A program made the position numbers and the translations under genes. Below the pieces are notes generated by a model, which was not told the origin of the DNA, searched no databases, and was given only the letters and a program-made list of their open reading frames with translations. This document shows, piece by piece, positions 11,104 through 22,285 of a stretch of 64,000 nt of DNA. The stretch spans positions 20,331,313 through 20,395,312 of the forward strand of contig NC_092800.1 of assembly GCF_918797505.1 (NCBI RefSeq). Direction: 5' to 3'. Position 1 is the first letter of the stretch; each line of letters begins with the position of its first letter. This DNA is from Bemisia tabaci (taxonomy: Eukaryota; Arthropoda; Insecta; Hemiptera; Aleyrodidae).

Positions 11104-14100
11104 GGCGCGAACTATCCGGGATTGAATGTGGCAAGTACCCACATTAAGGTTGAAATCGTCCTGATGACCATCACGGTAATAACCCCCATGAGATAGGAAG
11201 TTACTACTGACATTGGATGGGGGGAGAGAATATATCGGCTTATCAGAAATAAGATTGGTGACAATACTATTATCACCGAAATTAATCTGACGGCTGCATG
11301 ATCTGGTCGGCGCGAACTATCCGGGATTGAATGTGGCAAGTACCCACATTAAGGTCGAAATGGTCCTGATGACCATCACAGTAGTAACCCCCATGAAATA
11401 GGAAGTTACTACTGACATTGGATGGGGGGTGAGAATATATGGGTTTATCAGAAATAAGATTGGTGACAATACTATTATCACCGAATTTAATCTGACGGGT
11501 GCATGATCTGGTCGGCGCGAACTATCCGGTATTGAATGTGGCAAGTACCCACATTAAGGTCGAAATGGTCCTGATGACCATCACAGAAGTAACCCCCATG
11601 AAATAAGAAGTTACTACTGACATCGGATGGGGGGAGAGAATATATGGGCTTATCAGAAATAAGATTGGTGACAATACTATTATCACCGAATTTAATCTGA
11701 CGGGTGCATGATCTGGTCGGCGCGAACTATCCGGGATTGAATGTGGCAAGTACCCACATTAAGGTCGAAATGGTCCTGATGACCATCACAGTAGTAACCC
11801 CCATGAAATAGGAAGTTACTACTGACACTGGATGGGGGGAGAGAATATATGGGCTTATCAGAAATAAGATTGGTGACAATACTATTATCACCGAATTTAA
11901 TCTGACGGCTGCATGATCTGGTCGGCGCGAACTATCCGGGATTGAATGTGGCAAGTACCCACATTAAGGTCGAAATGGTCCTGATGACCATCACAGTAGT
12001 AAACCCCATGAAATAGGAAGTTACTACTGACATTGGATGGGGGGTGAGAATATATGGGCTTATCAGAAATAAGATTGGTGACAATACTATTATCACCGAA
12101 TTTAATCTGACGGCTGCATGATCTGGTCGGCGCGAACTATCCGGGATTGAATGTGGCAAGTACCCACATTAAGGTCGAAATGGTCCTGATGACCATCACA
12201 GTAGTAACCCCCATGAAATAGGAAGTTACTACTGACATTGGATGGGGGGAGAGAATATATGGGCTTATCAGAAATAAGATTGGTGACAATACTATTATCA
12301 CCGAATTTAATCTGACGGCTGCATGATCTGGTCGGCGCGAACTATCCGGGATTGAATGTGGCAAGTACCCACATTAAGGTCGAAATGGTCCTGATGACCA
12401 TCACAGTAGTAACCCCCATGAAATAGGAAGTTACTACTGACATTGGATGGGGGGTGAGAATATATGGGCTTATCAGAAATAAGATTGGTGACAATACTAT
12501 TATCACCGAATTTAATCTGACGGCTGCATGATCTGGTCGGCGCGAACTATCCGGGATTGAATGTGGCAAGTACCCACATTAAGGTCGAAATGGTCCTGAT
12601 GACCATCACAGAAGTAACCCCCATGAAATAAGAAGTTACTACTGACATCGGATGGGGGGAGAGAATATATGGGCTTATCAGAAATAAGATTGGTGACAAT
12701 ACTATTATCACCGAATTTAATCTGACGGGTGCATGATCTGGTCGGCGCGAACTATCCGGGATTGAATGTGGCAAGTACCCACATTAAGGTCGAAATGGTC
12801 CTGATGACCATCACAGTAGTAACCCCCATGAAATAGGAAGTTACTACTGACACTGGATGGGGGGAGAGAATATATGGGCTTATCAGAAATAAGATTGGTG
12901 ACAATACTATTATCACCGAATTTAATCTGACGGCTGCATGATCTGGTCGGCGCGAACTATCCGGGATTGAATGTGGCAAGTACCCACATTAAGGTCGAAA
13001 TGGTCCTGATGACCATCACAGTAGTAAACCCCATGAAATAGGAAGTTACTACTGACATTGGATGGGGGGTGAGAATATATGGGCTTATCAGAAATAAGAT
13101 TGGTGACAATACTATTATCACCGAATTTAATCTGACGGCTGCATGATCTGGTCGGCGCGAACTATCCGGGATTGAATGTGGCAAGTACCCACATTAAGGT
13201 CGAAATGGTCCTGATGACCATCACAGTAGTAACCCCCATGAAATAGGAAGTTACTACTGACATTGGATGGGGGGAGAGAATATATGGGCTTATCAGAAAT
13301 AAGATTGGTGACAATACTATTATCACCGAATTTAATCTGACGGCTGCATGATCTGGTCGGCGCGAACTATCCGGGATTGAATGTGGCAAGTACCCACATT
13401 AAGGTCGAAATGGTCCTGATGACCATCACAGTAGTAACCCCCATGAAATAGGAAGTTACTACTGACATTGGATGGGGGGTGAGAATATATGGGCTTATCA
13501 GAAATAAGATTGGTGACAATACTATTATCACCGAATTTAATCTGACGGCTGCATGATCTGGTCGGCGCGAACTATCCGGGATTGAATGTGGCAAGTACCC
13601 ACATTAAGGTCGAAATGGTCCTGATGACCATCACAGTAGTAACCCCCATGAAAAAGGAAGTTACTACTGACATTGGATGGGGGGAGCGAATATATGGGCT
13701 TATCAGAAATAAGATTGGTGACAATACTATTATCACCGAATTTAATCTGACGGGTGCATGATCTGGTCGGCGCGAACTATCCGGGATTGAATGTGGCAAG
13801 TACCCACATTAAGGTCGAAATGGTACTGATGACCATCACAGTAGTAACCCCATGAAATAGGAAGTTACTACTGACACTGGATGGGGGGAGAGAATATATG
13901 GGCTTATCAGAAATAAGATTGGTGACAATACTATTATCACCGAATTTAATCTGACGGGTGCATGATCTAGTCGGCGCGAACTATCCGGGATTGAATGTGG
14001 CAAGTACCCACATTAAGGTCGAAATGGTCCTGATGACCATCACAGTAGTAACCCCCATGAAATAGGAAGTTACTACTGACATTGGATGGGGGGAGAGAAT

Positions 14101-14207
14101 ATATGGGCTTATCAGAAATAAGATTGGTGACAATACTATTATCACCGAATTTAATCTGACGGGTGCATGATCTGGTCGGCGCGAACTATCCGGGAATGAA
14201 TGTGGTA
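11091..14207. repeat. 205-bp satellite, 15 units plus partial
   Basis: GCATGATCTGGTCGGCGCG recurs every 205 bp from 11091 to 14165 (fifteen units, one with a 1-bp deletion near 13850, plus a 43-bp partial). About 46 bp of each unit matches the capsid-like sequence at 14165-14210. About 114 bp matches a separate fragment at 14437-14550. The remaining ~45 bp (TAAGATTGGTGACAATACTA...) has no other copy here. Each unit opens an overlapping 75-codon minus-strand frame, but 205 is not a multiple of three, so frames do not join. Units 3-7 and 8-12 share the same ordered variants, a 1025-bp higher-order repeat. Confidence 0.97.
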
Positions 14208-14351
14208 AGTGCCAGTACCAGCGGCGACACCAGAGGCGAGAAAATCGTCGTAAAAAAAGAAACGAATAACACAGACTCCATAATTATCCTTGATGATGAT
14301 TGTGATGATATCGAGGTTGAGGCAGAAATGATGAGGATTGTGAACAATCAT
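14163..14351 (-). pseudogene. Displaced 5' part of capsid-like remnant
   Basis: The minus frame carries a Gly/Ala-rich stretch ending VRADQIM. The same VRADQIM codons, in the same phase, sit at the other edge of the satellite (11091-11110) leading into the capsid-like remnant. The satellite therefore grew inside this reading frame and separated its two parts by about 3 kb. Upstream of about 14240 the frame turns AT-rich and may no longer be viral. The plus strand of the same segment also has an 85-codon frame (14163-14420) with an acidic stretch; which strand was coding is not certain. Confidence 0.45.
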
Positions 14352-14436
14352 CTACCATCAATGCCTCTATTCCGTTTAATTCAAATTATGCCAATTACAT
14401 CGATGCACAAGATCTTGTAATAATCGATGAAATTGT

Positions 14437-14550
14437 TGACCCACATTAAGTTCGAAATGGTCCTGATGACCATCACGGTAATAACCCCCATGAGATAGGA
14501 AGTTACTACTGACATTGGATGGGGGGAGAGAATATATTGGCTTATCAGAA
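14437..14550. repeat. Isolated partial satellite unit
   Basis: 114 bp matching the middle of the 205-bp unit. It shares the variants CGGTAATAAC and GAGATAGG with the first unit (11134-11248) rather than with the bulk of the array. It may be the donor sequence from which part of the unit came, or an outlying copy. Confidence 0.85.
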
Positions 14551-14561
14551 AGAAGATCCAA

Positions 14562-14807
14562 AAATGGGCACTCCCTCCTAGCGTGCGGTAGCGAAAAACG
14601 CGCCAGCTACCCTGTTGGTTGTCTAAACTACCGTGCGCCTGTAGACCCAAGGTAGTCGTCTCAACCACCGTGGTTGAGACGACTAGACTACCTTGGGTCT
14701 ACCGGCGTTTAGACAACCAGCAGGGTAGCTGTCGCGTTTTTCGCTACCGCAAGCCAGTAGGGAGTGCCCATTTCTGGTACTCCTGACTACCTGGTTTTTC
14801 TCCGTGT
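14562..14807. repeat. Foldback MITE, one end truncated
   Basis: A long hairpin: ATGGGCACTCCCTCCTAGCG, GGTAGCGAAAAACGCG and CTACCTTGGGTCTAC blocks recur in inverted order around a centre near 14672. The right end reads GGTTTTTCTCCGTG, the complement of the CACGGA-type terminus seen at 649, 51295 and 51636. The matching left end is missing. It shares GTAGC-GCGTTTTTC blocks with the 51.3-kb MITEs, so they are related families. Confidence 0.8.
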
Positions 14808-14829
14808 GTCCTTGAGGACGGAATTTTCG

Positions 14830-15629
14830 ATCACGAGGAGAAGGTGGGCTTGCAGAAGATAGTTCATTCTGCGCTCCAGGGAAGGCGCAAGGGTAGTTTG
14901 TCGAGCAGATTCCGCAATTTAAAACTTTGCACCTTTTCACACAACAGTTGTAGTTCGTTGTAGGTGCGCGGCTCTTCGGCAAAAACAAAGCTAGTGCGCT
15001 CCTCCGGTGCTCAGTAATGAACAATGGCCTGAATAACCTCATGTTGAGAAAACTTTAACTTAAGGAGCTTTTTCGCGAGCTTAATTCCGGAGGCGAAAGT
15101 CGCAAATGATCCATTTGCGTTTTTAATATCGACTGTAATATTGCATTTTTAATTGATCTTTCAGTTGAGGGCGCGTGAGAATAAAATAAACTGAATGAAA
15201 ACTTGTCCTTAATGGCAGTCTTCAAGCAATGATTCAAACCATCATTGGTATAAGGGAACAAAATAGAATAGAGAATGGGATCTGACGTCCAGGTAAAGCA
15301 TGTAAATCTAGCATTTTTCGGATAACCTTCAATAAAGCTTGGGGTTCGGTTCCGTCTGTAATTTTCAATTCTTTCAGAGCTAGATTCAAAGCTGTTTTTT
15401 GTGCATACTTTTCGGAAACGCTCGGAACATAAAAACTCGATCGATTAAAAGATGGCTCGGGTTGAGCATTAGGTGGGGATTGATTAGCTGAAGGAGCATT
15501 GCTATTTGTTAAGAAGTGTCTGACTTCTTGTAGCTTGTTTCCGACCCATTTCACTACACCATCAAACACACAAGTAACTCGAATAACTCTCAGTAAATTC
15601 ACAAATAATTCGAAACCAGCCCAGAGCAA
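14830..15629 (-). pseudogene. Unidentified minus-strand ORF remnants
   Basis: Three overlapping minus frames (15629-15234, 15261-15055, 15042-14683) appear to be one coding stretch broken by frameshifts. Content: an Asn/Pro/Ser-rich linker, a helical segment (KYAQKTALNLALKELK), a segment near LPGRQIPFSIL, and a cysteine cluster CCVKRCKVLNCGIC. The order of helical segment then Cys-rich patch is reminiscent of a retroelement Gag, but the spacing is not a CCHC knuckle. I do not recognise the family. The first frame extends into the neighbouring MITE and is therefore chimeric at its end. Confidence 0.3.
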
Positions 15630-15844
15630 AAGCTTGCAAAACTAGCCGGAACCGATACCGGGGTTGGTTCACATCAAACTTCAGACAAGTTTTTCACCAA
15701 GTCAGTGCGAGGAAAAATCGGATCGAGAACTTGAAAACAATCTGATACCTACCTTTTCAACATTTAAGTAACTTGAAACTGATATTGCAGGGAGCTAGAG
15801 GTATGAAAATTCATTTCAGAGAGGTTACAATTCTGTTGTTTTCC

Positions 15845-16004
15845 TCTCGATGAAAGGTTGGTCCTGGAGCCGGTCCCGGGCCTAGTGTGCCAAACTGATG
15901 ATAGTATCTGGGTGGTACTGCGTAGTACCCGTAAGGGTACCACCCCGGCACGCTGTAACCTTGCGCCAAAGGCTGCCCGGGTAGTGGCGGAGGTGGTGGG
16001 AGTA
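15845..16004 (-). pseudogene. Pro/Tyr/Gly-rich exon-like remnant
   Basis: The minus strand encodes a low-complexity stretch with PPPPPLPGQP, GYSVPGWYPYGYY and GPGPAPGP. A stop lies just upstream, next to TTAG, which could be a 3' splice site. The composition is unlike random translation of this AT-rich neighbourhood. It could be an exon of a host gene or a retroelement linker; no family is recognised. Confidence 0.25.
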
Positions 16005-17397
16005 TCCTAACTTAATTCGTCGATATACTAACTGAAAATCAATGCGACCTATCGAAGACGTGTACATTAAAATCTTGCAAATGACTTAAAAATGGTGTCT
16101 AATCGAGTATAGATTTGCGTTGTAGGTACCCACAAGAAAATCTCAGAAAGCATCAGAACCAATTGGAAAGGAAAGATCATGCACGGACAGTATCCACTGA
16201 TGCTAGAAAATGACTCCATCGAGAGTAAACATAAATGTTTGTATGATTTAATAAATTTTTACAATTTTCAAGATTCAAATTGAAAATTTCGGAATCGGCA
16301 ACGATTCTTTCGATTAATCTTTGTTTATCCCGAACGAACAACCACAGTTTGGAAGGTTTGTCACGATCACCGACCAAATTAAAATGAACGAAATTAAACG
16401 ATTCTAAATCGTTGTTTTCGACATGCATTTCACTGAAAGAGCCTTGACTTGATACATAAAACATAGCGGTATTGATCCCTTCGCAAATGCCTAGGAAGGG
16501 ATTGTTAGAAGTATCGATATCATTGCTACAAAGTTTATATTGTGAAGTCTACTTTGAAACTTGTCGAACACTTGATTTGTTTGGCTACAAATTGTTAAGT
16601 TATCAATTTCATCTTTACCACGAGTAAGGAGCGAGGAAGAAGTGGGTAAAAAAAAAATATAAAGAAAGGGGGAAAAAGGGGGAATAATGGAACAAAATAA
16701 ATTCAAACAAAGAGGCTGCACCCGACACAATAGCCAAATGCCTCTAGTGGGTGTTTTATTTTGGTTTTTTTTTTTTTTTTTTTTTTTTTTGAGTTAACAA
16801 TTTCCAGCAATTCAGAAAATTCCAGTTCTAGTTAAGGGAAAAAACTTGGAAAAAGAAACCCTGTTTTAGTTAAAAAAACAAAGGAAAACTAAAGTGACCA
16901 AAAAAAAAATTATCAGAATCCCCTCAATTTCTCGAAGACAGTTACTTAGCGTACGAAAATCCCTCCAGTAATGATTCGTATAAATCAAGGCTTACTGATG
17001 AGCAAGGCTGCGATCGGCAATTCAACAAAATATTTTTTGTCTCTTTGGCCAACCATTGAGTAATTTTTCCTTAACTTAAAAGGATTTTCGTCCGAGTGTA
17101 ACCATGCACTTCGACTTTTCACACTAACAGATGCTTTCCACAGAAACAACTTCATTGTTCTTGGTAAATCAAACAGATTCTGACTCCGCAGTAATACTGA
17201 TTTTAAAATTTTTTTAACGAACACTTTTATACTCGTCTTTTCTTCATTATATATGTGGCTGCAACAAACATTTCTATACAATTCCGGTAATAAGACAAAA
17301 AGACTTCAAACGATTTGCTAGTTTCGACGTCACACCCCAATCTTAAAGAATAAGAATCATGAGTTGTAAGAAGAGGGTCATTAAAAACTTAAACTAC
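16005..17397. other. No gene recognised; AT-rich with T-run
   Basis: It contains minus-strand frames at 16177-16464 (95 codons, no domain), 16491-16730 and 16985-17281, and a T homopolymer at about 16762-16790. None shows a motif or repeat partner here. The 16985-17281 frame could be the downstream end of the transposon remnant at 17398-18424, but the frame is not continuous. Confidence 0.4.
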
Positions 17398-18424
17398 TTA
17401 ACTGCTATCGTTAAAGACTCTTTCCAGATTAACTTCACCGAAAATATGATTTGACTTGTACTCTAGACTTAAATGCATATTAGTGCCACCAGCACAGTTA
17501 CTGACTGTTTGGAAACCCTCAACATTTATCACGCTAGTGTGATGAGTTATAGTTCTGGTCTCTAGAGGAAGCTCACTGAAATCCTCGACAGGTCTGTGCT
17601 TAACGAGGATATGTAAAAGATCAGTCATAGCTGTCCTTGTGATGTTGTGCTTAGATCTCCAGACTGCGAGCTTACCTTCTAGAATATTGACAGAACTTTG
17701 GTTGCTCCCTAGTGCGGCTGAATAATCAAATAATAAACCCTCATTCTCTTCCTCTGACTTGGGTTCTTCTAAATTCATAAGGTCTTCAAGAGTCAAATTT
17801 AGGAATGGTGTTGCTTCCTCACCTATTTCTTCTCAGAATTCACCAACATTAAAATTGACATCTTCCTCCCTCTGAAAGTCAAAATCATCCGCGGTACTTG
17901 TCCTAGAACCTTGGTGGTCTACACTTTAAACATCATCAAATTCCTGACTGATCACATCGCCTTTCTCTCATCCGGCAATTGACTGGTGCCTTGACTGTCA
18001 ACTTGCAATAGCCCAACAACTCTTGAACACTCATCCAAGAATACTCACTACAATAACGGAGGGGGTCGGAGGGGCCTCAATGGGCAGGATGGCAGGATGG
18101 TGAGGTGGCTGTTGGGTTCTGTTCCTGCTCCTTTTCATCCTCTGAATTACTACACTCTCCGAACAGCTCGCCAAGATTCTGATCCTTCGTCAACAAACTT
18201 TCCAAAAAATCTGTATTGTCAGACTGCTCTGAAAACAGTGCAGTTCTGTCCGACTCAAGAAGCCACTCTTCACATTCCTTCTTACGCCTACATTTGGATC
18301 TGTAAGAAAGAGCCTCCCAGGTTTTCCGAGGCCGTCCCGGCCCTTGCACAGACTTAACTGCCTGTTTGGATGGGTTGACTGAAGAATTTACATCTGACTC
18401 ATCCGAAGAGCTGTCCGGTCTCAC
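17398..18424 (-). pseudogene. Transposon-protein N-terminus, degenerate
   Basis: Two minus frames, 18424-18077 (115 codons) and 17796-17398 (132 codons), joined by sequence that keeps coding character but contains frameshifts and at least one stop near 17830. The first part has a Ser-rich leader, then GRPRKTWEALSYRSKCRRKK, a motif of basic plus aromatic residues. An acidic Ser/Glu linker follows. The second part has LAVWRSKHNITRTAMTDLL. This combination resembles the N-terminal region of 'transposase domain-containing' proteins of CACTA/EnSpm-like elements, from memory of that family. No catalytic region is present. CACTA-type MITEs occur elsewhere in the window. Confidence 0.45.
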
Positions 18425-18622
18425 TCTTTAACTGTCAGCTATTTTTAAAAAGGTGTTCACGTATTAAACTCAAATACAGTAATTACATGGTGCAAGACAT
18501 TTAACAGAAAGGAAGAATAGTACGTATCATTGGGATTGAGTGTTGCATGTGAAATTAAGTCCACAACTTGTGAACGAACATCATTAAATGCGGTCATGCG
18601 GTCATGCGGTGTACTTACAAAT

Positions 18623-18846
18623 CCTTTTGGAAATCATTTGACAATTGAACGAAGAACGAACGAAATACTTAAAATGAACGTTACTCAAACACAAAACTTG
18701 GTCACTTGGTACTTTGCTTGGCTTACAGTTCAGTTCCTTTTGGAAATCCTTTCACAAATTCACAGTTGAACGAACGAAATAATGATAAAATGAACGTTAC
18801 ACAAACACAAAACTTGGCCACTTGGCACTTTGCTTGGTACAAACTA
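18623..18846. repeat. 113-bp tandem duplication
   Basis: CCTTTTGGAAATC at 18623 and 18736 begins two similar units, each with AAAATGAACGTTAC and ACACAAAACTTGG. Small indels and substitutions separate them, so the duplication is older than the 78-bp one at 6454. Confidence 0.85.
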
Positions 18847-20108
18847 CGACACGGACTGGGACCACGATGCCACGATCTTAAACGGATAACGGCATAACGG
18901 ACGGCGGAATTGTAGGTTAGGTGTGAGTTTTGGAGGGTATCTACGAAGCACGCTGTCGAACTTAACCGACAAGTTCCAGAAGAAGCCGAATCGTATGGTT
19001 AAGGTAAAAACAAGTTGACGACTGCATGGAAGAAGGGCCTCTGGCAGAGACTTGAACCTGCTGAGTTCTAACTCCATACATGATTCAAATTTACTTGGAT
19101 TGGTAAATATGATGCACAGTGGTGCAATTGTCCATGTTCAGACAGAAAACGGATTGAATTTGTGAGAAAGGACCCAAGGTTTTGGCTCCATTAAGTACAA
19201 CAACCACAAGTGTCAATAGAACTTCCCATGGGAGATACACAAATTTGTAACGTATCCAAAACCTTGGTGCTTCTCTGATAAAATCGATCCTAATCTACAA
19301 GACTCAGTGAAAAAAATTAACAATATCCATCATTTTCTTACCTAAGATACAAATTCCGGTTGACTCGTTGCACAGTAAATGCATTTACTAACTGATTACG
19401 GAAAGCTCGAAACTCTGGACTTGACCGATTTAGTTGTTATTTAACAAGCTGAAAGCACAAAACACTGAAAGAACCAAGAAAAAGCGTTGATCAAAACGAT
19501 CTTTGAAATGAATTGCACCATGCGAGAGTAAGGAATGCGAATGAGGATGAGAACAAGTCTAAGTCTGTTCTGTTCTGTTCTGTGTATAGGTAGCACGTGT
19601 AGCTCACAATCAGTACATACCAATTACATACCAAGCATGTGCCAAGCACCAAGCCCGCCAAGACAAGACTGTCAGACACTTCCAAGTACTACCAACATAA
19701 CATCCATTTGTAAATAATATCCATGTGGCAACGAAGCAAATCGGCCGGTGCAACCGATGGCACCGTTGAGGGTATAACCTCAATCCTGAACATTAGAACA
19801 GCAATTCAACCTCGGGTGAAATTATTTTCCGCGGAGAAATTATTTTCGCCATGAATAATTCATCTCTCTCTCTCGCTAATTTTTTTCTCTCTCTGCCAAT
19901 TTTTCCTCTCCCTGCCCTCTCACCCCCTCTCCAGTCTTTCTCTCTCTCCAGTCTTTCTCTCTCTCCGGAAGAAGTTGACACTTTTTTTACAAACGGCCCT
20001 TCATAACGGCGCGGCTCGCGTTTTCAAATTAAACTTTCTCGAGCAGATCATCCCAACGCGCAAAAATCTATAGAAAGGCAGCCCTACAGGTTCAAAATAA
20101 AGATTGAA
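18847..20108. other. No gene recognised; simple-sequence DNA
   Basis: A TGTTC microsatellite lies near 19562-19582, and a pyrimidine-rich (CTCTCT) tract runs 19862-19975. Short frames in the tract are compositional artefacts. Confidence 0.6.
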
Positions 20109-20244
20109 GTGGAAAGTTAAAGGAGTTAAAGGCCCGATAATTTTGCCGATTACTCGGGGGACCATCCAACACTCGAGTGGAAAGTTAACGGAGTTAAAGG
20201 CCCGATAATTTTGCCGATTACTCGGGGGACCATCCAACACTCGA
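20109..20244. repeat. 68-bp tandem duplication
   Basis: Two units of 68 bp (20109-20176, 20177-20244) differing by one base. Each contains GGCCCGATAATTTTGCCG and CTCGGGGGACCATCC. Confidence 0.95.
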
Positions 20245-20551
20245 TAGCGTTCTAGAAAGTGGAAGCGGGTAAATTTACCTCGGAGGAAGGGGGGGTTATA
20301 TGGATATACCGATTTCAAAAACTCGAGATTCTCGACGTATAAATGCGATTATTTTATCATCGCTAATATATCGTATATTGTCGTAATTACAATCATCGTA
20401 AAATATTATTATAACATTATTATAAAATATTACTCAACCATGTTGCTTTGCAACGTTTTTGTAATATCTCTTATACCTATTTGCAAGACATTGTTATAAA
20501 ATGTTATAAAACAACGTTGCAAATACATTATCAAAGAATTGCCTGAAAACA
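20245..20551. other. AT-rich, no gene
   Basis: Strongly AT-rich with repeated ATATTATTATAACATT-like words; no coding signal. Confidence 0.6.
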
Positions 20552-20965
20552 TTACTTTAAAATGTTGCTAGAAAATGCTTCAGGGTGTCTCTTCATAAAT
20601 GCCTCGTACCAGTGCCTTGACAGCTCATTGTCTGTGAATGGAAACTGACGCTCAGGATTTCATTTCTTTATTGCTTCGAGCAATCTTCTAACGCTGTAAA
20701 GTAACTCATTTTTAGTGATTGGAAATCCAGCCTTGCTGCAACGTACGATCCACAGGCACAGCGTTTTGTCTTCCTCTGCGGTAAAGACGGCCTTTGGCCC
20801 CAATTTAGTGACAATTGGGGAAACCTTTAACTTCCTCCGCAAGGTTGTGCGAGGAACCCCGTATTGAACAGCTGCGGACGCGACTGAAATGTTTTGCTCC
20901 TCTATAGCTGAGACAGCAAGTCTCAATGACTCGGTTGTGTAATGCTCCCCCTTGGGATTGGACAT
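20552..20965 (-). pseudogene. Pogo/Tigger-like transposase N-terminus
   Basis: The start is the ATG at 20965, placed just after TTTTTTTACAG, a good 3' splice site. Residues 12-47 form a pipsqueak-type helix-turn-helix (AAVQYGVPRTTLRRKL). LGPKAVFTAEEDKTL then leads into a CENP-B-type second DNA-binding segment. A TGA at 20660-20662 interrupts; in the same phase after it lies HWYEAFMKRHPEAF, typical of the end of the CENP-B HTH, before a TAA at 20552. The DDE catalytic domain is absent. Such proteins bind transposon ends in the nucleus; this copy is probably inactive. Confidence 0.75.
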
Positions 20966-21017
20966 CTGTAAATCTGTAAAAAAAGAAAAACATAACTTCG
21001 TACCTAACATGACGAAA

Positions 21018-21275
21018 TTATATGTTTACCTTGGGGCCATCCGTTGCTACACTCATTACTTTATCTAGATTCAATGACTCAATAACAGAAAGTAGACCTT
21101 CTAATAAATCTATTACTTTGGCTCCCTGAAGGAAAGCTGATGAATAGTAGCTGGTTTTGACTTCATACGTGTCAGCACACCAACATGTAACATTTACGTC
21201 CATCTGCTCTTTTTGGGCTACTTCATTTAAAAACTCATCGAACCTAACAATAAACTCAGAACATTTTTAAAGAGT
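21018..21275 (-). pseudogene. hAT-like transposon protein fragment, copy 1
   Basis: The minus frame begins upstream of the visible ATG (EFIVRFDEFLNEV precedes it) and carries a Cys/Trp patch (VTCWCADTYEVKTSYYSS) and the motif VATDGPKVN. The 'DGPxVN' motif recurs in hAT-like transposon proteins of invertebrates; that family assignment is from memory and tentative. A diverged second copy lies at 26454-26715. The fragment ends at a stop right after the motif. Confidence 0.45.
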
Positions 21276-21579
21276 CTTCAATAGGCTTCCAATCAACTCC
21301 CCTCTCGTGAGAGTAAACCGACGACCTCTTATCGTTCTCGAAGAAGCAGCAGCGCCCCGATACGATATCAGAAGAGCATCGAGAGGAATAAGCTTACCGC
21401 AACAATTTTCTGGCCAAGAAGAGACTGTTCGAAAAATTTTATTGTTAGCTAAACCCTGCTGGTGAAGGACGTCAGGATCCACAGGATCATCCATGTGTTT
21501 GCGTTTGACTGGAGATCGTTTCAAAGAGAAGCCACTTGCTGATTGTTTTGATTGACTGAAAGATAAGGTGTCACTGGCC
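21276..21579 (-). other. Unidentified minus frame
   Basis: Part of a 122-codon minus frame (21635-21267) with a Ser/Lys-rich middle (SLKRSPVKRKHMDDPVDP). It is plausibly coding but unrecognised, and its 5' end overlaps sequence continuous with the LINE fragment. Confidence 0.25.
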
Positions 21580-22285
21580 TCATTTGAAGCACAAATCAAG
21601 ACGGATGATGAGCTTTTTAAGACGCTGGACGCCAAACCTCAGGTTTGCAACCGACTCTTGAAGGAAGAAATGAGAGCCAAGCCCTCTTCCTGAATTGTAG
21701 CAAGTCATTTTTGACATGTTGACGAAAAGGACTCCCTTTAAATCTTCATCAATGCACCCAAGCATGGAGTTCTCCGAAATCTGGGGTATGATGACATGCG
21801 AAATGAAGAGTCCATGATCTTTTCGCTCAATGTTAAAACCTTCCGGTGGGAGACGTATGTCATAAGTGTAGATGGCGTAAAGAAGAGGGCCTAAGATACT
21901 CCCTTGAGGGACGCCTGATTCAATAGGATATGATGAAGATAAGGCTGAGTCATGCGAGACAATGAAGGATCGATTGGTCAAATAAGACTGGAGGAGTTTG
22001 AAGAAGTCAGGGGCTAAGTCTTCTATTTTGTACAGAAGGTCGTGATGCCAGACACGATCAAAAGTCTGTGAGATACCTAGAAAGAGACCGCAACAATAAC
22101 GGCCAGACTGAAGAGCCTCCGTGATGATGTTGGTAAGACGGTGAACTTGTTGGATAGTGGAGTGCTTGCGACGAAATCCAAATTGATGATCTGGGATTTT
22201 CTCTGATAATTTGGACAGTAATCTTCTGTAGACGATTTTCTCAAATAATTTTGAAATGATTGAAAGCAAGCTGATTGGACCCTAG
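21580..22285 (-). pseudogene. Jockey-type LINE reverse transcriptase fragment
   Basis: Minus-strand RT of a non-LTR retrotransposon: ISKLFEKIV (fingers), HQFGFRRKHSTIQQVHRLTN, motif A region FLGISQTFDRVWHHDLLYK (residues 63-81), and motif B SGVPQGSILGPLLY (118-131). The catalytic Asp of motif A (usually FLD) is Gly here, and the YxDD box is absent because homology stops after about residue 142. The enzyme is dead. Upstream the frame hits a TAG at about 22285 just before GPISLLSII, which is family sequence, so the ATG is internal. The tail (21640-21723) matches 24104-24187 in inverted orientation and is a different repeat. Confidence 0.85.
21640..21723. repeat. Inverted partner of 24104-24187
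   Basis: About 84 bp (CAGGAAGAGGGCTTGGCTCTCATTT-like on the complement) present again at 24104-24187 in opposite orientation with few differences. It was probably carried by an unidentified mobile element. Confidence 0.8.

Noticed and set aside
11112..13799. Thirteen tandem 75-codon genes
   Set aside because: The frames are a consequence of the 205-bp unit; they overlap by 23 bp, change phase each unit and have no independent start or regulatory signal. Treated as satellite, not genes.
11091..14207. CRISPR-like array
   Set aside because: The units are contiguous 205-bp repeats without unique spacers, in a eukaryotic context.
19793..19981. Arg/Glu-rich minus-strand protein
   Set aside because: Translation of a pyrimidine-rich simple repeat; compositional artefact.
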